DNA of 43,732 bases. Origin: JBOGFI01 sp050743365. Lineage in GTDB: Bacteria; Actinomycetota; Acidimicrobiia; IMCC26256; JACDBD01. Each line of letters opens with the position of its first letter. The first letter of the stretch is position 1. The DNA is taken from contig JBOGFI010000022.1 in assembly GCA_050743365.1 (NCBI GenBank), forward strand, positions 1 to 43,732, written 5' to 3'. The translations under genes were made by a program, and so were the position numbers. This document shows positions 23,699 through 31,471 of this stretch, in pieces. The notes beneath the pieces are model-generated. The model had not been told where the DNA came from, ran no database searches, and saw nothing but the letters and a program-made list of their open reading frames with translations.

Positions 23699-24235
23699 CT
23701 ACGTCGACTTCGTCGCTCCCACGCTCTCGCCGTAGGTGGCGGCACCCCGCGTCCAGCCGGGGCCGTTCCCCCAGTCCCGGCGCGTGCGCTTCTTCGCGTG
23801 GTCGGGGTCGAAGCTCGCGCACGCGTCGGCGTATTGCTTCGCGGTCTTCTCGCCCTCGGGCAGCGACCAGAAGTCCTCCTCCGTGGAGAACCTCCCGCCG
23901 CCGGCGTACTGGAGGATGGTGATGCCCGGGAAGTCGATGGGCTCGCGGGAAGGGTCGGGGTGGTCGCGCCGGTTCTGCATGTAGACGACGACGCGGCCGC
24001 TGGGGTCGGACTGGTGCCAGTCGTACACGGTGTAGAGCTCGCCGAACTGCTCCATGATCGGCTTGATCCACGCGCGCACGGCATCGCGACCGTGCTTGTC
24101 GCCGAGAACGTGCTCGACGTAGGTGACATCGTTCGTGAAGAGGTCCGCCCAGGCGTCCCAGTCCTCGTTCACGGCGCCCGTCTGCCAGTACGCACGGAAC
24201 GCGTGCTCGACCTCGTCGATGTCGAACGTCGCCAC
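23699..24235 (-). CDS. NTF2-like/SnoaL-fold protein
   Basis: 178 residues. FDIDEVEHAFRAYWQTGAV, WDAWADLFTNDVTYVEHVLG and GRDAVRAWIKPIMEQF give the conserved N-terminal helices of the cone-shaped NTF2 fold. VVVYMQNRRDHPDP and ITILQYAGGGRFSTEEDFWS are the sheet. Beyond the usual fold there is a C-terminal extension with KQYADACASFDPDHAKKRTR. Enzymatic role unknown; steroid-isomerase-like or dehydratase-like functions are common. It is one of three proteins of this fold in the window (also 1517-1963 and 41075-41425). Probably the first gene of the strand-minus group leading to the PAP2 and glycosylase genes. Confidence 0.87.
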   Translation of the reverse strand: MATFDIDEVEHAFRAYWQTGAVNEDWDAWADLFTNDVTYVEHVLGDKHGRDAVRAWIKPIMEQFGELYTVYDWHQSDPSGRVVVYMQNRRDHPDPSREPIDFPGITILQYAGGGRFSTEEDFWSLPEGEKTAKQYADACASFDPDHAKKRTRRDWGNGPGWTRGAATYGESVGATKST

Positions 24236-24273
24236 GGGAGACCCCCTCCCAATCGCGGCGTCGGCAGCGTACG

Positions 24274-25875
24274 TCAGACCGAGCGACGCCGGCGGGGGCG
24301 CTCCTGCATCCTGCGCAGGATCGTCTGCCGGCGCTGCTGGAGGTCGCGGAACGTCAGACGTTCCACGTCGGCGGGGAGCCCGAATCCCGCCTTGACGGCA
24401 TCGAGGTCGAGGGCGGCGCGCCCGGTGTCGATCCCGATGTCGCGCACGATCCGTTCGCCGTGGTGCTGGGTGAAGTAGGCGTAGATGTAGGCGATCTCGG
24501 CGAGGATGTCGACGTCGGGGGCCAGCGTCGCCGTCGCCGCATTGAGGAACATGAGGTTCTTCACGAACAGCATGAGCTCCTTGGGCGCCCGCGCCCCGTA
24601 GCCCAGGAGCTTTTTGGTCAGATCGCTCAGCTCGCCGATCAGCTCGTCGGCCGACATCTGGGTCGGGTCCTTGACGGGCTGGTCGAGGCCGAGGTCGCTG
24701 ATGACGGCGTCGAGGTCGGTGTCGGGCGGGAACGCCCCCATATCGCGAAGGGCCGCCAGCTGACCGCGAATGTCGCCGCCGGTGCCCGTGACGAGCAGCC
24801 GCAGGAAGGCGAGGCGTTGCGGCTCGTCGAGGCGGCCGGTGATGCCGAAGTCGAGGAGCACCGTCCGGCCGTCAGCTTGCACGAAGAGGTTCCCGCCGTG
24901 GAGATCGCCGTGGAAGACGCCGTGCAGCATCGCCCCCTCGAGGCAGGCGATGAGGCCGGCCCGGAGGAGCGCGCTGGTATCGATGCCGGCGGCGAGCATC
25001 GAGTCAACGTCATCGAAGGCGAAACCCCGTAGGCGCTCCATGACCAGCACCCGCCGGGTCACGAGGGTCGGGTGGGGCCGGGGCACGACCATGGTGCGCT
25101 GGCCGGTCTTGGCCAGCACGCGTGCGATGTCGAGCATGTTCTCAGCCTCGAGGCGGAAGTCGAGCTCCTCGACGATGGTCTCGGCGAAAAGCTCCACCAA
25201 CGCCGGCGGGTTGGCGAGCGCCGACACCGGGATGCGCCCGACCAGCTTGGGCGCCAGCCACGCCATCCCGGCGATGTCGTCCCGTACCAGAGCCGCGACC
25301 TTCGGACGCTGCACCTTCACGACCACCTCCTCGCCGGTGGCGAGGGTGGCGGCGTGAACCTGCGCGACCGACGCAGCCGCGAGCGGCACCTCGTCGAACG
25401 ACGCGAAGAGCCCACGCAGCGGCCGGCCGAGGTCCGCCTCCACCACCGCCCGCACGTCGGCGAACGACTCGGCGGGCACGTGGTCGCGCAGGAGCCGGAA
25501 CTCGGTCACCAGCTCCTCGGGGAAGAGCCCCTCCCCGCCCGAGAGGATCTGACCCAGCTTGACGTAGGTGGACCCGAGGCCCTCGAACGCCCGCCGCAGC
25601 CGGCGTGAGAGTCGGGCCCGCGACTCGGGACGCCCCCGCTCGCGCACGTACCAGATCCCGACGGCAGGGACGAGAGCGCGCAGCAACCGCGCCAGCCGCG
25701 CCATCGGCGGCACGCGTCCGGGCCGGAGCAGACGCGGGACCTCGGCCCGGGTTCGGGCGCGCTCGGCATCGAGCCCGCGATGCCAGGCCAGGCGCTCGAG
25801 CTCGACGACCCAGGGGCCGCGTTCGCTGAAGGCGCCGAAGTCGAGATCGGGTGACGGGGGAGCCGGGTCGTGCAC
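24274..25875 (-). CDS. ABC1/UbiB-family atypical kinase
   Basis: About 533 residues. The family signatures are present: STYVKLGQILSGGEGLFP (KxGQ), VPLAAASVAQVHAA (Ala-rich nucleotide loop), EEVVVKVQRP (Lys), EELDFRLEAENM (ExD), MLHGVFHGDLHGGNLFV (catalytic loop) and TVLLDFGITG (DFG). The C-terminal 80 residues lack the two predicted transmembrane helices of UbiB and are Arg-rich. UbiB-like ATPases support quinone and isoprenoid lipid metabolism; in actinobacteria the role is poorly known. The GTG ending at 25875 is preferred because the product then begins VHDPAPPSPDLDFG; an ATG 16 codons upstream is possible. It stands alone on the minus strand. Confidence 0.92.
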   Translation of the reverse strand: MHDPAPPSPDLDFGAFSERGPWVVELERLAWHRGLDAERARTRAEVPRLLRPGRVPPMARLARLLRALVPAVGIWYVRERGRPESRARLSRRLRRAFEGLGSTYVKLGQILSGGEGLFPEELVTEFRLLRDHVPAESFADVRAVVEADLGRPLRGLFASFDEVPLAAASVAQVHAATLATGEEVVVKVQRPKVAALVRDDIAGMAWLAPKLVGRIPVSALANPPALVELFAETIVEELDFRLEAENMLDIARVLAKTGQRTMVVPRPHPTLVTRRVLVMERLRGFAFDDVDSMLAAGIDTSALLRAGLIACLEGAMLHGVFHGDLHGGNLFVQADGRTVLLDFGITGRLDEPQRLAFLRLLVTGTGGDIRGQLAALRDMGAFPPDTDLDAVISDLGLDQPVKDPTQMSADELIGELSDLTKKLLGYGARAPKELMLFVKNLMFLNAATATLAPDVDILAEIAYIYAYFTQHHGERIVRDIGIDTGRAALDLDAVKAGFGLPADVERLTFRDLQQRRQTILRRMQERPRRRRSV

Positions 25876-25944
25876 CCGGCCAACGTAGACGCACTCCGTT
25901 TCCCGGAAGGGCCGGGACGCCACCCACCGCTCACGGCGAGACGG

Positions 25945-26466
25945 CTACGAGCCGCAGCGGCCGCCCCACGGGGCGGAGCCCTGCTCGGCATACAGCTGGG
26001 CCGCCCGAGCGTCCTGCTCCGCGGGCGGGGCCGCCGCCGGGTCGCCGGCGCCGCCGACCGACTCCCAGGTCTGCTGGTCGAACTGGTAGGCGCCGCGGTA
26101 GGTCCCGTCGGAGCTCACGGCGGTGTAGTCACCGTGGCTCTCGCGCTGGCGGGTGCACACCAGGAAGGGGCTCGCCGCCTGACGGGCCCGCTCGGCCTCG
26201 TGCACGAGCCGCCAGTACTCCGCGATCTGCGCCTGCCGCACCTGCTCGTAGAAGGATGCCCCCTCGGCGCTCTCGTTCACGGCTTGGGCCAGGCCGTAGG
26301 GGGCGGTGTGGGGAGCGGCGGCCGGCCGCCCCGGATCGTGCTCGGCCGGGCGGGTGTCGGCCGCGAGCTGGGCGACCGGCCCCTCGGCCTGCGCCACCTG
26401 GGTCGCTCCGAAGACGAGACCGGCGACGACCGCCGGCCCGACGGCAGAGAGCAGACGCCTGCGCAT
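25945..26466 (-). CDS. Rpf-like secreted protein (transglycosylase-like domain)
   Basis: 173 residues with signal peptide MRRRLLSAVGPAVVAGLVFG ending near AQAEG. A helical spacer follows, then a C-terminal domain with FLVCTRQRESHGDYTAV, TYRGAYQFDQQTWESVGG and YAEQGSAPWGGRC, matching the resuscitation-promoting-factor/lysozyme-like fold. The Glu in RQRESH is the expected catalytic acid, and two Cys could form the usual disulfide. It should cleave peptidoglycan during growth or resuscitation. AAGGAGG directly upstream of the ATG fixes the start. The 5' leader is long and structured. A plain transglycosylase-like role without resuscitation activity is equally possible. Confidence 0.88.
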   Translation of the reverse strand: MRRRLLSAVGPAVVAGLVFGATQVAQAEGPVAQLAADTRPAEHDPGRPAAAPHTAPYGLAQAVNESAEGASFYEQVRQAQIAEYWRLVHEAERARQAASPFLVCTRQRESHGDYTAVSSDGTYRGAYQFDQQTWESVGGAGDPAAAPPAEQDARAAQLYAEQGSAPWGGRCGS

Positions 26467-26640
26467 GGTTCCTCCTTGCTCGGGGGTTCCCCGGCGGTGA
26501 CCGCGCGCGGGCACACACCTGGGGTTTTCGGGGGAAAGAACGCCGGAATCGGGAGCTATGCCGCGAGACGGCCTTCCAACTTCACGGTAGTTGCCCAGGC
26601 CGCCGGGGCCCCAAACCTACCGGCCAGTAATCACAACGAC
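26467..26640 (-). promoter_or_regulatory. Structured 5' leader of the Rpf-like gene
   Basis: About 170 nt upstream of the start is non-coding. It holds a two-tier stem: GGCCT (26570-26574) with AGGCC (26597-26601), enclosing CAACT (26577-26581) with AGTTG (26589-26593). A further CGGGG/CCCCG-type element lies at 26481-26493, next to the ribosome site. TCACA-N5-TGTGA occurs at about 26631-26645. Rpf genes of actinobacteria are often controlled by leader RNAs, but this one does not match a motif I can name. Confidence 0.45.
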
Positions 26641-26658
26641 TGTGACGTCCGTCTCATT

Positions 26659-26690
26659 GGTGCAAACCCGGTCAAACCTGGCAAACCTGG
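26659..26690. repeat. Three helically phased CAAACC repeats
   Basis: CAAACC occurs at 26663-26668, 26673-26678 and 26682-26687, spaced 10 and 9 bp, so all lie on one DNA face. The last two copies are followed by TGG. They sit between the divergent Rpf-like gene and the LLM oxidoreductase gene, and are probably protein-binding sites. Confidence 0.55.
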
Positions 26691-26761
26691 GTCTCGCTCC
26701 TCGGTGCCGGAGGCGCGGGCTCACCGGATCAGGGCGCGCCCCGCGACGGTAGGTTGAGCCC

Positions 26762-27673
26762 GTGCGCATCGGCGTCTCCCTGCGGACCGGCTTCGTCGTC
26801 GACGACGTGCGCCTGGGCGCCCGCTGGGTCGTCGAGCGGGCCCGGGCGGCACGCCGAGCGGGCCTCGACTCGCTCTTCGTCGGCGACCACCACGTCACGC
26901 CGGTCCCCTACTACCAGAACTCGCCCATGCTCGGGCGGCTGCTGGCCGAGTGGGGCGACGGCCCGTTCGGCGCCCTGTACTTGCTCCCCCTGTGGAACCC
27001 GGTGCTCGTGGCCGAGCAGGTGGGGACGCTGGCATCGCTCGCTCCCGGGCGCTTCATCCTCCCCTGCGCCATCGGCGGCGGTGAGGAGCAGTTCGCCGGG
27101 ATGGGCGCCGACCATGCGCGCCGGCCGTCGCACTTCGAGGCCAGCCTCGACATCGTGCGTCGCCTCCTCGGGGGCGAGACCGTCTCGGCCGACGGGCCCT
27201 ACCGCGTCACGGAGGCGTGCGTCTCGCCGGTGCCGCCCGAGCCGGTCGAGATCTGGATCGGCGGCACCGCCGAGCGGGCCGTGGACCGAGCCGCCCGGCG
27301 CGGCGACGGCTTCCTCGCCAATGCCGATCTCACGCCCGAGCAGGCCCGCGAGGTGCTCGACCGCTACCGGGCGCGCTGCACCGCCCACGGCCGGGAGCCC
27401 ACGGCGCTCGCGATCCGGCGCGACATCCACGTCGGCGCCGACGACGCCGACGCGGCCGCCCAGGCCGAGTCGGTCATCGAGCGCGGCTACCGGGGCTTCG
27501 ACCCGGCGGCGATCACGTACGGCGGCATCGAGCGGGTGGCGGAGCGATTCCGGGAGTACGCCGCGATCGGCTACACGGATGTGATCGTCCGCCACCTCGC
27601 CGACGACCACGACGAGGTGCTGGCCTCGTTCGAGCGTCTCGGCCAGGTGCGGGAGCTGGTCGCCGACGCCTAG
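26762..27673 (+). CDS. LLM-class (F420-type) flavin-dependent oxidoreductase
   Basis: 303 residues of the luciferase-like TIM barrel. MRIGVSLRTG starts the first strand from a GTG. SLFVGDHHVTPVPYY, LPLWNPVLVAEQVGTLASL, GRFILPCAIGGGEEQF and PPEPVEIWIGGTAERAVDRAA are typical of the F420-dependent actinobacterial group (N5,N10-methylene-H4MPT-reductase-like). The physiological substrate cannot be deduced. Together with the FrhB-like protein it suggests an F420-using organism. It is divergent from the Rpf-like gene with about 295 bp between, and convergent with a TetR gene after a structured repeat. Confidence 0.9.
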   Translation: MRIGVSLRTGFVVDDVRLGARWVVERARAARRAGLDSLFVGDHHVTPVPYYQNSPMLGRLLAEWGDGPFGALYLLPLWNPVLVAEQVGTLASLAPGRFILPCAIGGGEEQFAGMGADHARRPSHFEASLDIVRRLLGGETVSADGPYRVTEACVSPVPPEPVEIWIGGTAERAVDRAARRGDGFLANADLTPEQAREVLDRYRARCTAHGREPTALAIRRDIHVGADDADAAAQAESVIERGYRGFDPAAITYGGIERVAERFREYAAIGYTDVIVRHLADDHDEVLASFERLGQVRELVADA

Positions 27674-27740
27674 AGAAGAAGGCCTGCCAGCCCGAGACTG
27701 GCCGCCAGGATTGCGCGGGAGCGGCGAGCGGCCCGAAGGG

Positions 27741-27765
27741 CGCCGGGCGGGTATCCCGCCCGGCG
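27741..27765. terminator. Perfect 11-bp GC hairpin between convergent genes
   Basis: CGCCGGGCGGG (27741-27751) pairs perfectly with CCCGCCCGGCG (27755-27765) around loop TAT. It follows the LLM gene and precedes the stop of the convergent TetR gene. No U-tract follows, so it may be a Rho-assisted or structural terminator. The right arm overlaps copy 2 of a 25-bp repeat. Confidence 0.6.
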
Positions 27766-27781
27766 AGCGAGCCCGACCTAG
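27757..27781. repeat. 25-bp exact repeat, copy 2
   Basis: Identical in all 25 bases to 8658-8682. Its terminal CTAG carries the TAG stop of the minus-strand TetR gene, exactly as copy 1 does for the SCO1664-like gene. Here it is also the right arm of a longer hairpin that copy 1 lacks. Confidence 0.7.
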
Positions 27782-28392
27782 CTGGGGGGCCGCAACGCGG
27801 CGTCGAGCACGACTACAACTGCCGCGGCGCGCTCAGAATCCGGGGCGACGCCGGCCTGCACCATCCCCATGAGGAGAGAGAGGACGATCGCCTCCATCCC
27901 GGTCGCCACGACCCCCGGATCGACGTCGCGCCGGACCTCGCCGGACTCCTGTCCGGCGTCGAGATCCTCGGCGAAGGCGGCGGTGAGCGCCTTGAGCGAC
28001 GGGAGGTCGAGCAGCCGGCCGACGACCTCCGGCTCTCGGCCCGCCAGCACCCGGCGGGCGAGGGGATGCGCGTCGACCCGGGCCACGAGCTCACCGACGC
28101 GAAGCGGGAATCGCTTCCGGACGGGACCATCGAGACCGGCGCCGGACTCTTCGATCAGGGCGGCGGCGTCGGCGTCGACCGCCGCCTTGAAGAGGGCTTC
28201 CTTGCCGGCGAAGTAGGCGTAGGCGGCGGCGGGGGTCAGCCCTGCCTCCCGGGCGATATCGCTCACCGAGGTGCGCCGGTAGCCGTCGGCGGCGAAGCGC
28301 CGCACCGCGATCTCGAGCAGCCGGCCCCGCGTCCGCTCCCCCTTGCCGGGGGCGACGACGGCCGGTGCCACGGTGCCGGTCATGGACGGCAT
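27778..28392 (-). CDS. TetR-family transcriptional regulator
   Basis: 204 residues (201 if the second ATG is used). The DNA-binding domain reads RGRLLEIAVRRFAADGYRR, then TSVSDIAREAGLTPAAAYAYF, with GKEALFKAAVDADAAALIEE opening the ligand domain. The C-terminal part contains GVVATGMEAIVLSLLMGM, a common actinobacterial variant. It is divergent from the AurF-like gene, and the A/T-rich intergenic region holds inverted and direct repeats, so it most likely represses that gene and itself. Its stop lies within a 25-bp repeat. No ligand can be predicted. Confidence 0.92.
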   Translation of the reverse strand: MPSMTGTVAPAVVAPGKGERTRGRLLEIAVRRFAADGYRRTSVSDIAREAGLTPAAAYAYFAGKEALFKAAVDADAAALIEESGAGLDGPVRKRFPLRVGELVARVDAHPLARRVLAGREPEVVGRLLDLPSLKALTAAFAEDLDAGQESGEVRRDVDPGVVATGMEAIVLSLLMGMVQAGVAPDSERAAAVVVVLDAALRPPS

Positions 28393-28404
28393 CGTAGCAG
28401 GTCA

Positions 28405-28460
28405 GAGGGATAAATTCAAGGATTTGACAAACTCTCTTGATTCTTTGATTACGATCGGGC
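28405..28460 (+). promoter_or_regulatory. Promoter/operator region between TetR and AurF-like genes
   Basis: This stretch is strikingly A/T rich. TTGACA at 28424-28429 is a consensus -35 for the + strand gene; TACGAT at 28450-28455 is a weak -10, which would make the mRNA nearly leaderless. TCAAG (28416-28420) and CTTGA (28436-28440) form an inverted repeat, and TTGATT recurs 8 bp apart (28438 and 28446). These are probable TetR sites. Confidence 0.55.
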
Positions 28461-28466
28461 ACACTG

Positions 28467-29429
28467 ATGGCCATGACCACGACCGCCCCCCCGGCCCCCG
28501 ACGAGCGGGTCGCTCGCCTCTCGACCGCGTCCGTCCGCAAGGTCCTCGAGCCCGAGGAGCTGTTCGACTGGTCCTCGCTCGGCGCCGGCCAGGTGATCGG
28601 CGACGAGCTGCTCACCACACGGGGTCTCGACCTCGAGCTCGATCCCGACACGAAGGCCCGCCTCTCGCGGGAGGAAGTCGCAGCGATGCTCCAGATGGGC
28701 ATCCGGTTCGAGGCCGTCCTCAACTCCGGCTTCGCCCTCCAGATCGCCGAGGCTCACGACGTCGCCGACCCGCGCATCACCTACATGCTCCACGAGATCG
28801 CCGAGGAGACCCGCCACCAGCGGGCCTTCATCCGCCTGGTCGAGGAGCTTCGCCCGGGGGCGAGCAACCCGTTCGCCCGCGGTCCGATCGAGCGGGTCGT
28901 GCAGTTCAACATCCGCCGGTTCATCCGGATGCCGGCGTTCCTCATGGTGCTGGTGCTGGCGGGCGAGGAGATCCCCGACCTGCTCCAGAAGCTGGCGTCC
29001 GAGCACCCCGGCACCGACCCGCTGCTGGCGGCGGTGAACCGCTACCACCGCCAGGAGGAGGCTCGTCACCTGTCGTTCGCCCGGACGACGCTGCCCGAGC
29101 TGTACGCGGGGGCGGGACGCCTGGAACGGCTGCGGATCCTCTATCTCGCGCCGCTGATCATCGGGGGGTTGTTCGCGACGTTCGTGCACCCGGGCGTCTA
29201 CGCGGCCGTGGGGCTCCCCGGTTTCAAGACGTGGAGGGCGGTCAACCGCACCCCGGAGCGCGTCGCCGTGCGGCACCGGGCGACGCGCAACATCCTCAGG
29301 GCCCTGCTCGACGCGGGCGTCGTGCGTCGCGGCCGGGTCCCGCGAGGGTGGCGCCGGCTGTGCGGAGTCGACCGCCAGGGCGAGCCGATCCCCGGCGACG
29401 CGCCCCTGCCGGGCGAGGCGATTGCCTGA
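28467..29429 (+). CDS. AurF-family di-iron oxygenase-like protein
   Basis: 320 residues. Two ferritin-like iron-binding motifs are seen: EIAEETRHQRAFIRL and HRQEEARHLSFAR, each with the E-E-x-x-H type pattern, plus an upstream Glu in GIRFEAVLNSGFA. They match the p-aminobenzoate N-oxygenase (AurF) family, which oxidises amines or alkyl groups using a di-iron centre and O2. Many actinobacterial members have no known substrate. A hydrophobic segment near 225 (LAPLIIGGLFATFVHPGVYAA) could associate with membrane. It is controlled by the divergent TetR by inference. ATG at 28467 or 28473. Confidence 0.86.
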   Translation: MAMTTTAPPAPDERVARLSTASVRKVLEPEELFDWSSLGAGQVIGDELLTTRGLDLELDPDTKARLSREEVAAMLQMGIRFEAVLNSGFALQIAEAHDVADPRITYMLHEIAEETRHQRAFIRLVEELRPGASNPFARGPIERVVQFNIRRFIRMPAFLMVLVLAGEEIPDLLQKLASEHPGTDPLLAAVNRYHRQEEARHLSFARTTLPELYAGAGRLERLRILYLAPLIIGGLFATFVHPGVYAAVGLPGFKTWRAVNRTPERVAVRHRATRNILRALLDAGVVRRGRVPRGWRRLCGVDRQGEPIPGDAPLPGEAIA

Positions 29430-29444
29430 TCCGGGCGACGAGGA

Positions 29445-29807
29445 TCAGCCGCCGGCGCCCGAGCGCCGGAGCTTGTAGCGGGCGAGGTGCTCGACCCGGG
29501 CGACGTGGTCGGGCGAGCGGCGAAAACGCCGGGCGACCTCCTCACGGGACACGCCCCGGGCCCGCAGGTCCAGGACCCGTCGCTCGAGCGGGCGGAGCGC
29601 GGATCCGCCGGTGCCGGCGTCGGCGTGGCGGCCGTCGAGCCGGGCCAGGCGCGTCACCTGGGAGATGAACTCGGGGCCGCGCTTGAACCGGCGGCCGATC
29701 TGGGCGTCGTCCTCACCGGCGTCCCTCAGCGCCAGTACCCGGCGCTCGAGGGGACGTAGGTCTTGCATCTCGGCCATGCCGGCCCTCCCTGTCGCTTGGG
29801 TCATCAT
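29445..29807 (-). CDS. Small protein with two tandem helix-turn-helix repeats
   Basis: 120 residues. Two repeats of about 45 residues are evident: LRPLERRVLALRDAGEDDA then IGRRFKRGPEFISQVTRLAR, and LRPLERRVLDLRARGVSRE then VARRFRRSPDHVARVEHLAR. Each looks like a sigma-region-4/LuxR-type helix-turn-helix. A short linker (DGRHADAGTGGSA) separates them. There is no sigma region 2 or receiver, so it could be a compact bivalent DNA-binding protein. The start MM at 29807 has GGGGTGG just upstream. It begins 14 bp after the stop of the flavoprotein gene and is probably in its operon. Function not recognised. Confidence 0.75.
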   Translation of the reverse strand: MMTQATGRAGMAEMQDLRPLERRVLALRDAGEDDAQIGRRFKRGPEFISQVTRLARLDGRHADAGTGGSALRPLERRVLDLRARGVSREEVARRFRRSPDHVARVEHLARYKLRRSGAGG

Positions 29808-29821
29808 GCCACCCCGGGGCT

Positions 29822-31414
29822 TCAGGACCCCGCGGCCAGGTCCTCGAGCACGGCCATGGCGGCGTTGCGGCCGTTCACGGCGATCACCGAGCCGCCGGGA
29901 TGGGTGGCCGCGCCGCAGAGGTACAGACCGGGCACGGGCGTGCGGGGGGCGAACCTCCGCTCCCACATCTGGTCGGGCAGGCACTCGCCCTGGAAGATGT
30001 GTCCGCCGGTGAGCCCGATGCGCGCCTCCACGTCGGGCGGTCCCAGCACCTGGCGCGCCTCCACGCAGTCGGCGACGTCGGGAGCGAAGCGGGCGATCGC
30101 CGCCAGGGCGAGATCGGCGACCTCCTCGCGGCGCGAGTCCCAGTCGCCTTCCGCCAGCCGGTAGGGCGCGTACTGGGCGAACACGCTCATCGTGTGCCTG
30201 CCCGCCGGCGCCACCGACGGGTCGTACGGCGTCTGGAAGTACACCTCGCACCACTCGACCGCGGGCTCGCCCCGCCGGCTCGCCTCGAAGGCCGCCTGCG
30301 TGGCGTTGATGCTGCGCCCGATCTCGACCTGCGAGCGGTAGACGTGGTCGGGCCGGTCGGGGGCAGCGCGGAACCTCGGCAGGCGCGACAGGGCGCAGTT
30401 CACCTTGACGACCGGGCTCTCGCAGCGCCACGCCTCCACCCGGGCCCGGAAGTCGTCGGGCACCCCTGCGTCGGAGCACAGCGCGAGCGTGCGCTTGGGG
30501 TCGGCGTTCGACACGACGGTCGCCGCCCGTACCCGCTCGCCCCCCTCGAGCCGGACGCCCTCCCCGGGCAGGATCTCGGCCACCGCGACCGAGGCGCCGG
30601 CGGCAACGACCGCCCCGGCCGCGGTGGCGGCGTCGGCCAGGCAGAACGACACGCGGCCCATCCCGCCCTCGACGTAGCTCCACCCGCCGATGAGCCCGAG
30701 GCAGTGGAGGGCGTGCACCCAGGCGGTCCCGGGGTCGCGAGGGCCGGCACAGGTGCCGATGATCCCCTGGCCGTGCAGCGCGGCGCGGAGACGCTCGTCG
30801 CCGACGTGACGCTCGATCACGTCGGCGATCGGAGCCTCCCCCAGCACCACCTCGCGCGCCTCGGCGTCATCGCCGAGCAGGGCCTCCAGCTCGGCGCGCG
30901 TGGGCGCGGTGCCGAGCCAGGTGTCACGCGCACCGGTGCGCAGCGCGTCGCGGATGCGCCGGAAGATCGCCTCGTAGGCGAAGAACCCGTCGACATCGCG
31001 GGGTGATAGCGCCTTCACCTCGGACCGCGTGCGCGCCGGGTCCTGCCACTGCGTGAGCGACGCGCCGTCCTCGAACGGCGTCCACTGGGTCGGGTCGACG
31101 ACGAAGGTGCGGTAACCCAACCGGGCGAGGTCGAGCTCCTCGATCACGAGCGGGTGGAGCAAGCCCACGAGGTAGGCGCATGGGCTCATGACGAAGCGCC
31201 CGTCGCCGAACGGCTGCTCGAGCGTGCAGGCGCCGCCCACCCGCTCGCGCCGCTCGAGCACGACCACCGATCGGCCCGCGCGGGCGAGGTACGCGGCGGC
31301 GGTGAGGCCGTTGTGGCCTGCCCCCACCACGGCGACGTCCCAGTGGCGCGCCGTCAGCGCCGGTATCCCACCGGCGGGAAGCCCGACCTGACCCATGACC
31401 TCGTACGTGCTCAC
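29822..31414 (-). CDS. Phytoene-dehydrogenase-like FAD oxidoreductase
   Basis: 530 residues from GTG with AGGAAA 6 nt upstream. WDVAVVGAGHNGLTAAAYLARAG is the FAD dinucleotide motif (key residues G-x-G-x-x-G), followed by VVLERRERVGGACTLEQPF. The C-terminal part has YLCGAATHPGGSVIAVNGRNAA, the family end signature with the second FAD contact. The sequence follows the CrtI-like/PYROXD2 branch rather than the true carotenoid desaturases, and no phytoene synthase is adjacent, so a carotenoid role is doubtful. It is divergent from the Rho_N-like small gene across 57 bp and precedes the tandem-HTH gene. Confidence 0.9.
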   Translation of the reverse strand: MSTYEVMGQVGLPAGGIPALTARHWDVAVVGAGHNGLTAAAYLARAGRSVVVLERRERVGGACTLEQPFGDGRFVMSPCAYLVGLLHPLVIEELDLARLGYRTFVVDPTQWTPFEDGASLTQWQDPARTRSEVKALSPRDVDGFFAYEAIFRRIRDALRTGARDTWLGTAPTRAELEALLGDDAEAREVVLGEAPIADVIERHVGDERLRAALHGQGIIGTCAGPRDPGTAWVHALHCLGLIGGWSYVEGGMGRVSFCLADAATAAGAVVAAGASVAVAEILPGEGVRLEGGERVRAATVVSNADPKRTLALCSDAGVPDDFRARVEAWRCESPVVKVNCALSRLPRFRAAPDRPDHVYRSQVEIGRSINATQAAFEASRRGEPAVEWCEVYFQTPYDPSVAPAGRHTMSVFAQYAPYRLAEGDWDSRREEVADLALAAIARFAPDVADCVEARQVLGPPDVEARIGLTGGHIFQGECLPDQMWERRFAPRTPVPGLYLCGAATHPGGSVIAVNGRNAAMAVLEDLAAGS

Positions 31415-31471
31415 TCTGTTTCCTGTTCGCGTGCGACGGGTAACCCAATTCAAGACGGAAAGAGAGATGCC

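Noticed and set aside
26467..26640. Possible c-di-AMP (ydaO/yuaA) riboswitch before the Rpf-like gene
   Set aside because: Only a GGGGAACCC-like piece is seen, right next to the ribosome site. The downstream core signatures that should follow it would fall inside the coding region and are absent.
26631..26645. CRP-like site TCACA-N5-TGTGA
   Set aside because: The half-sites are in the inverse order and spacing of the CRP consensus (TGTGA-N6-TCACA), so it is reported only as part of the leader.
29822..31414. Carotenoid biosynthesis cluster
   Set aside because: Only one CrtI-like protein is present, closer to the PYROXD2 branch. No phytoene synthase, cyclase or prenyl transferase gene is nearby.
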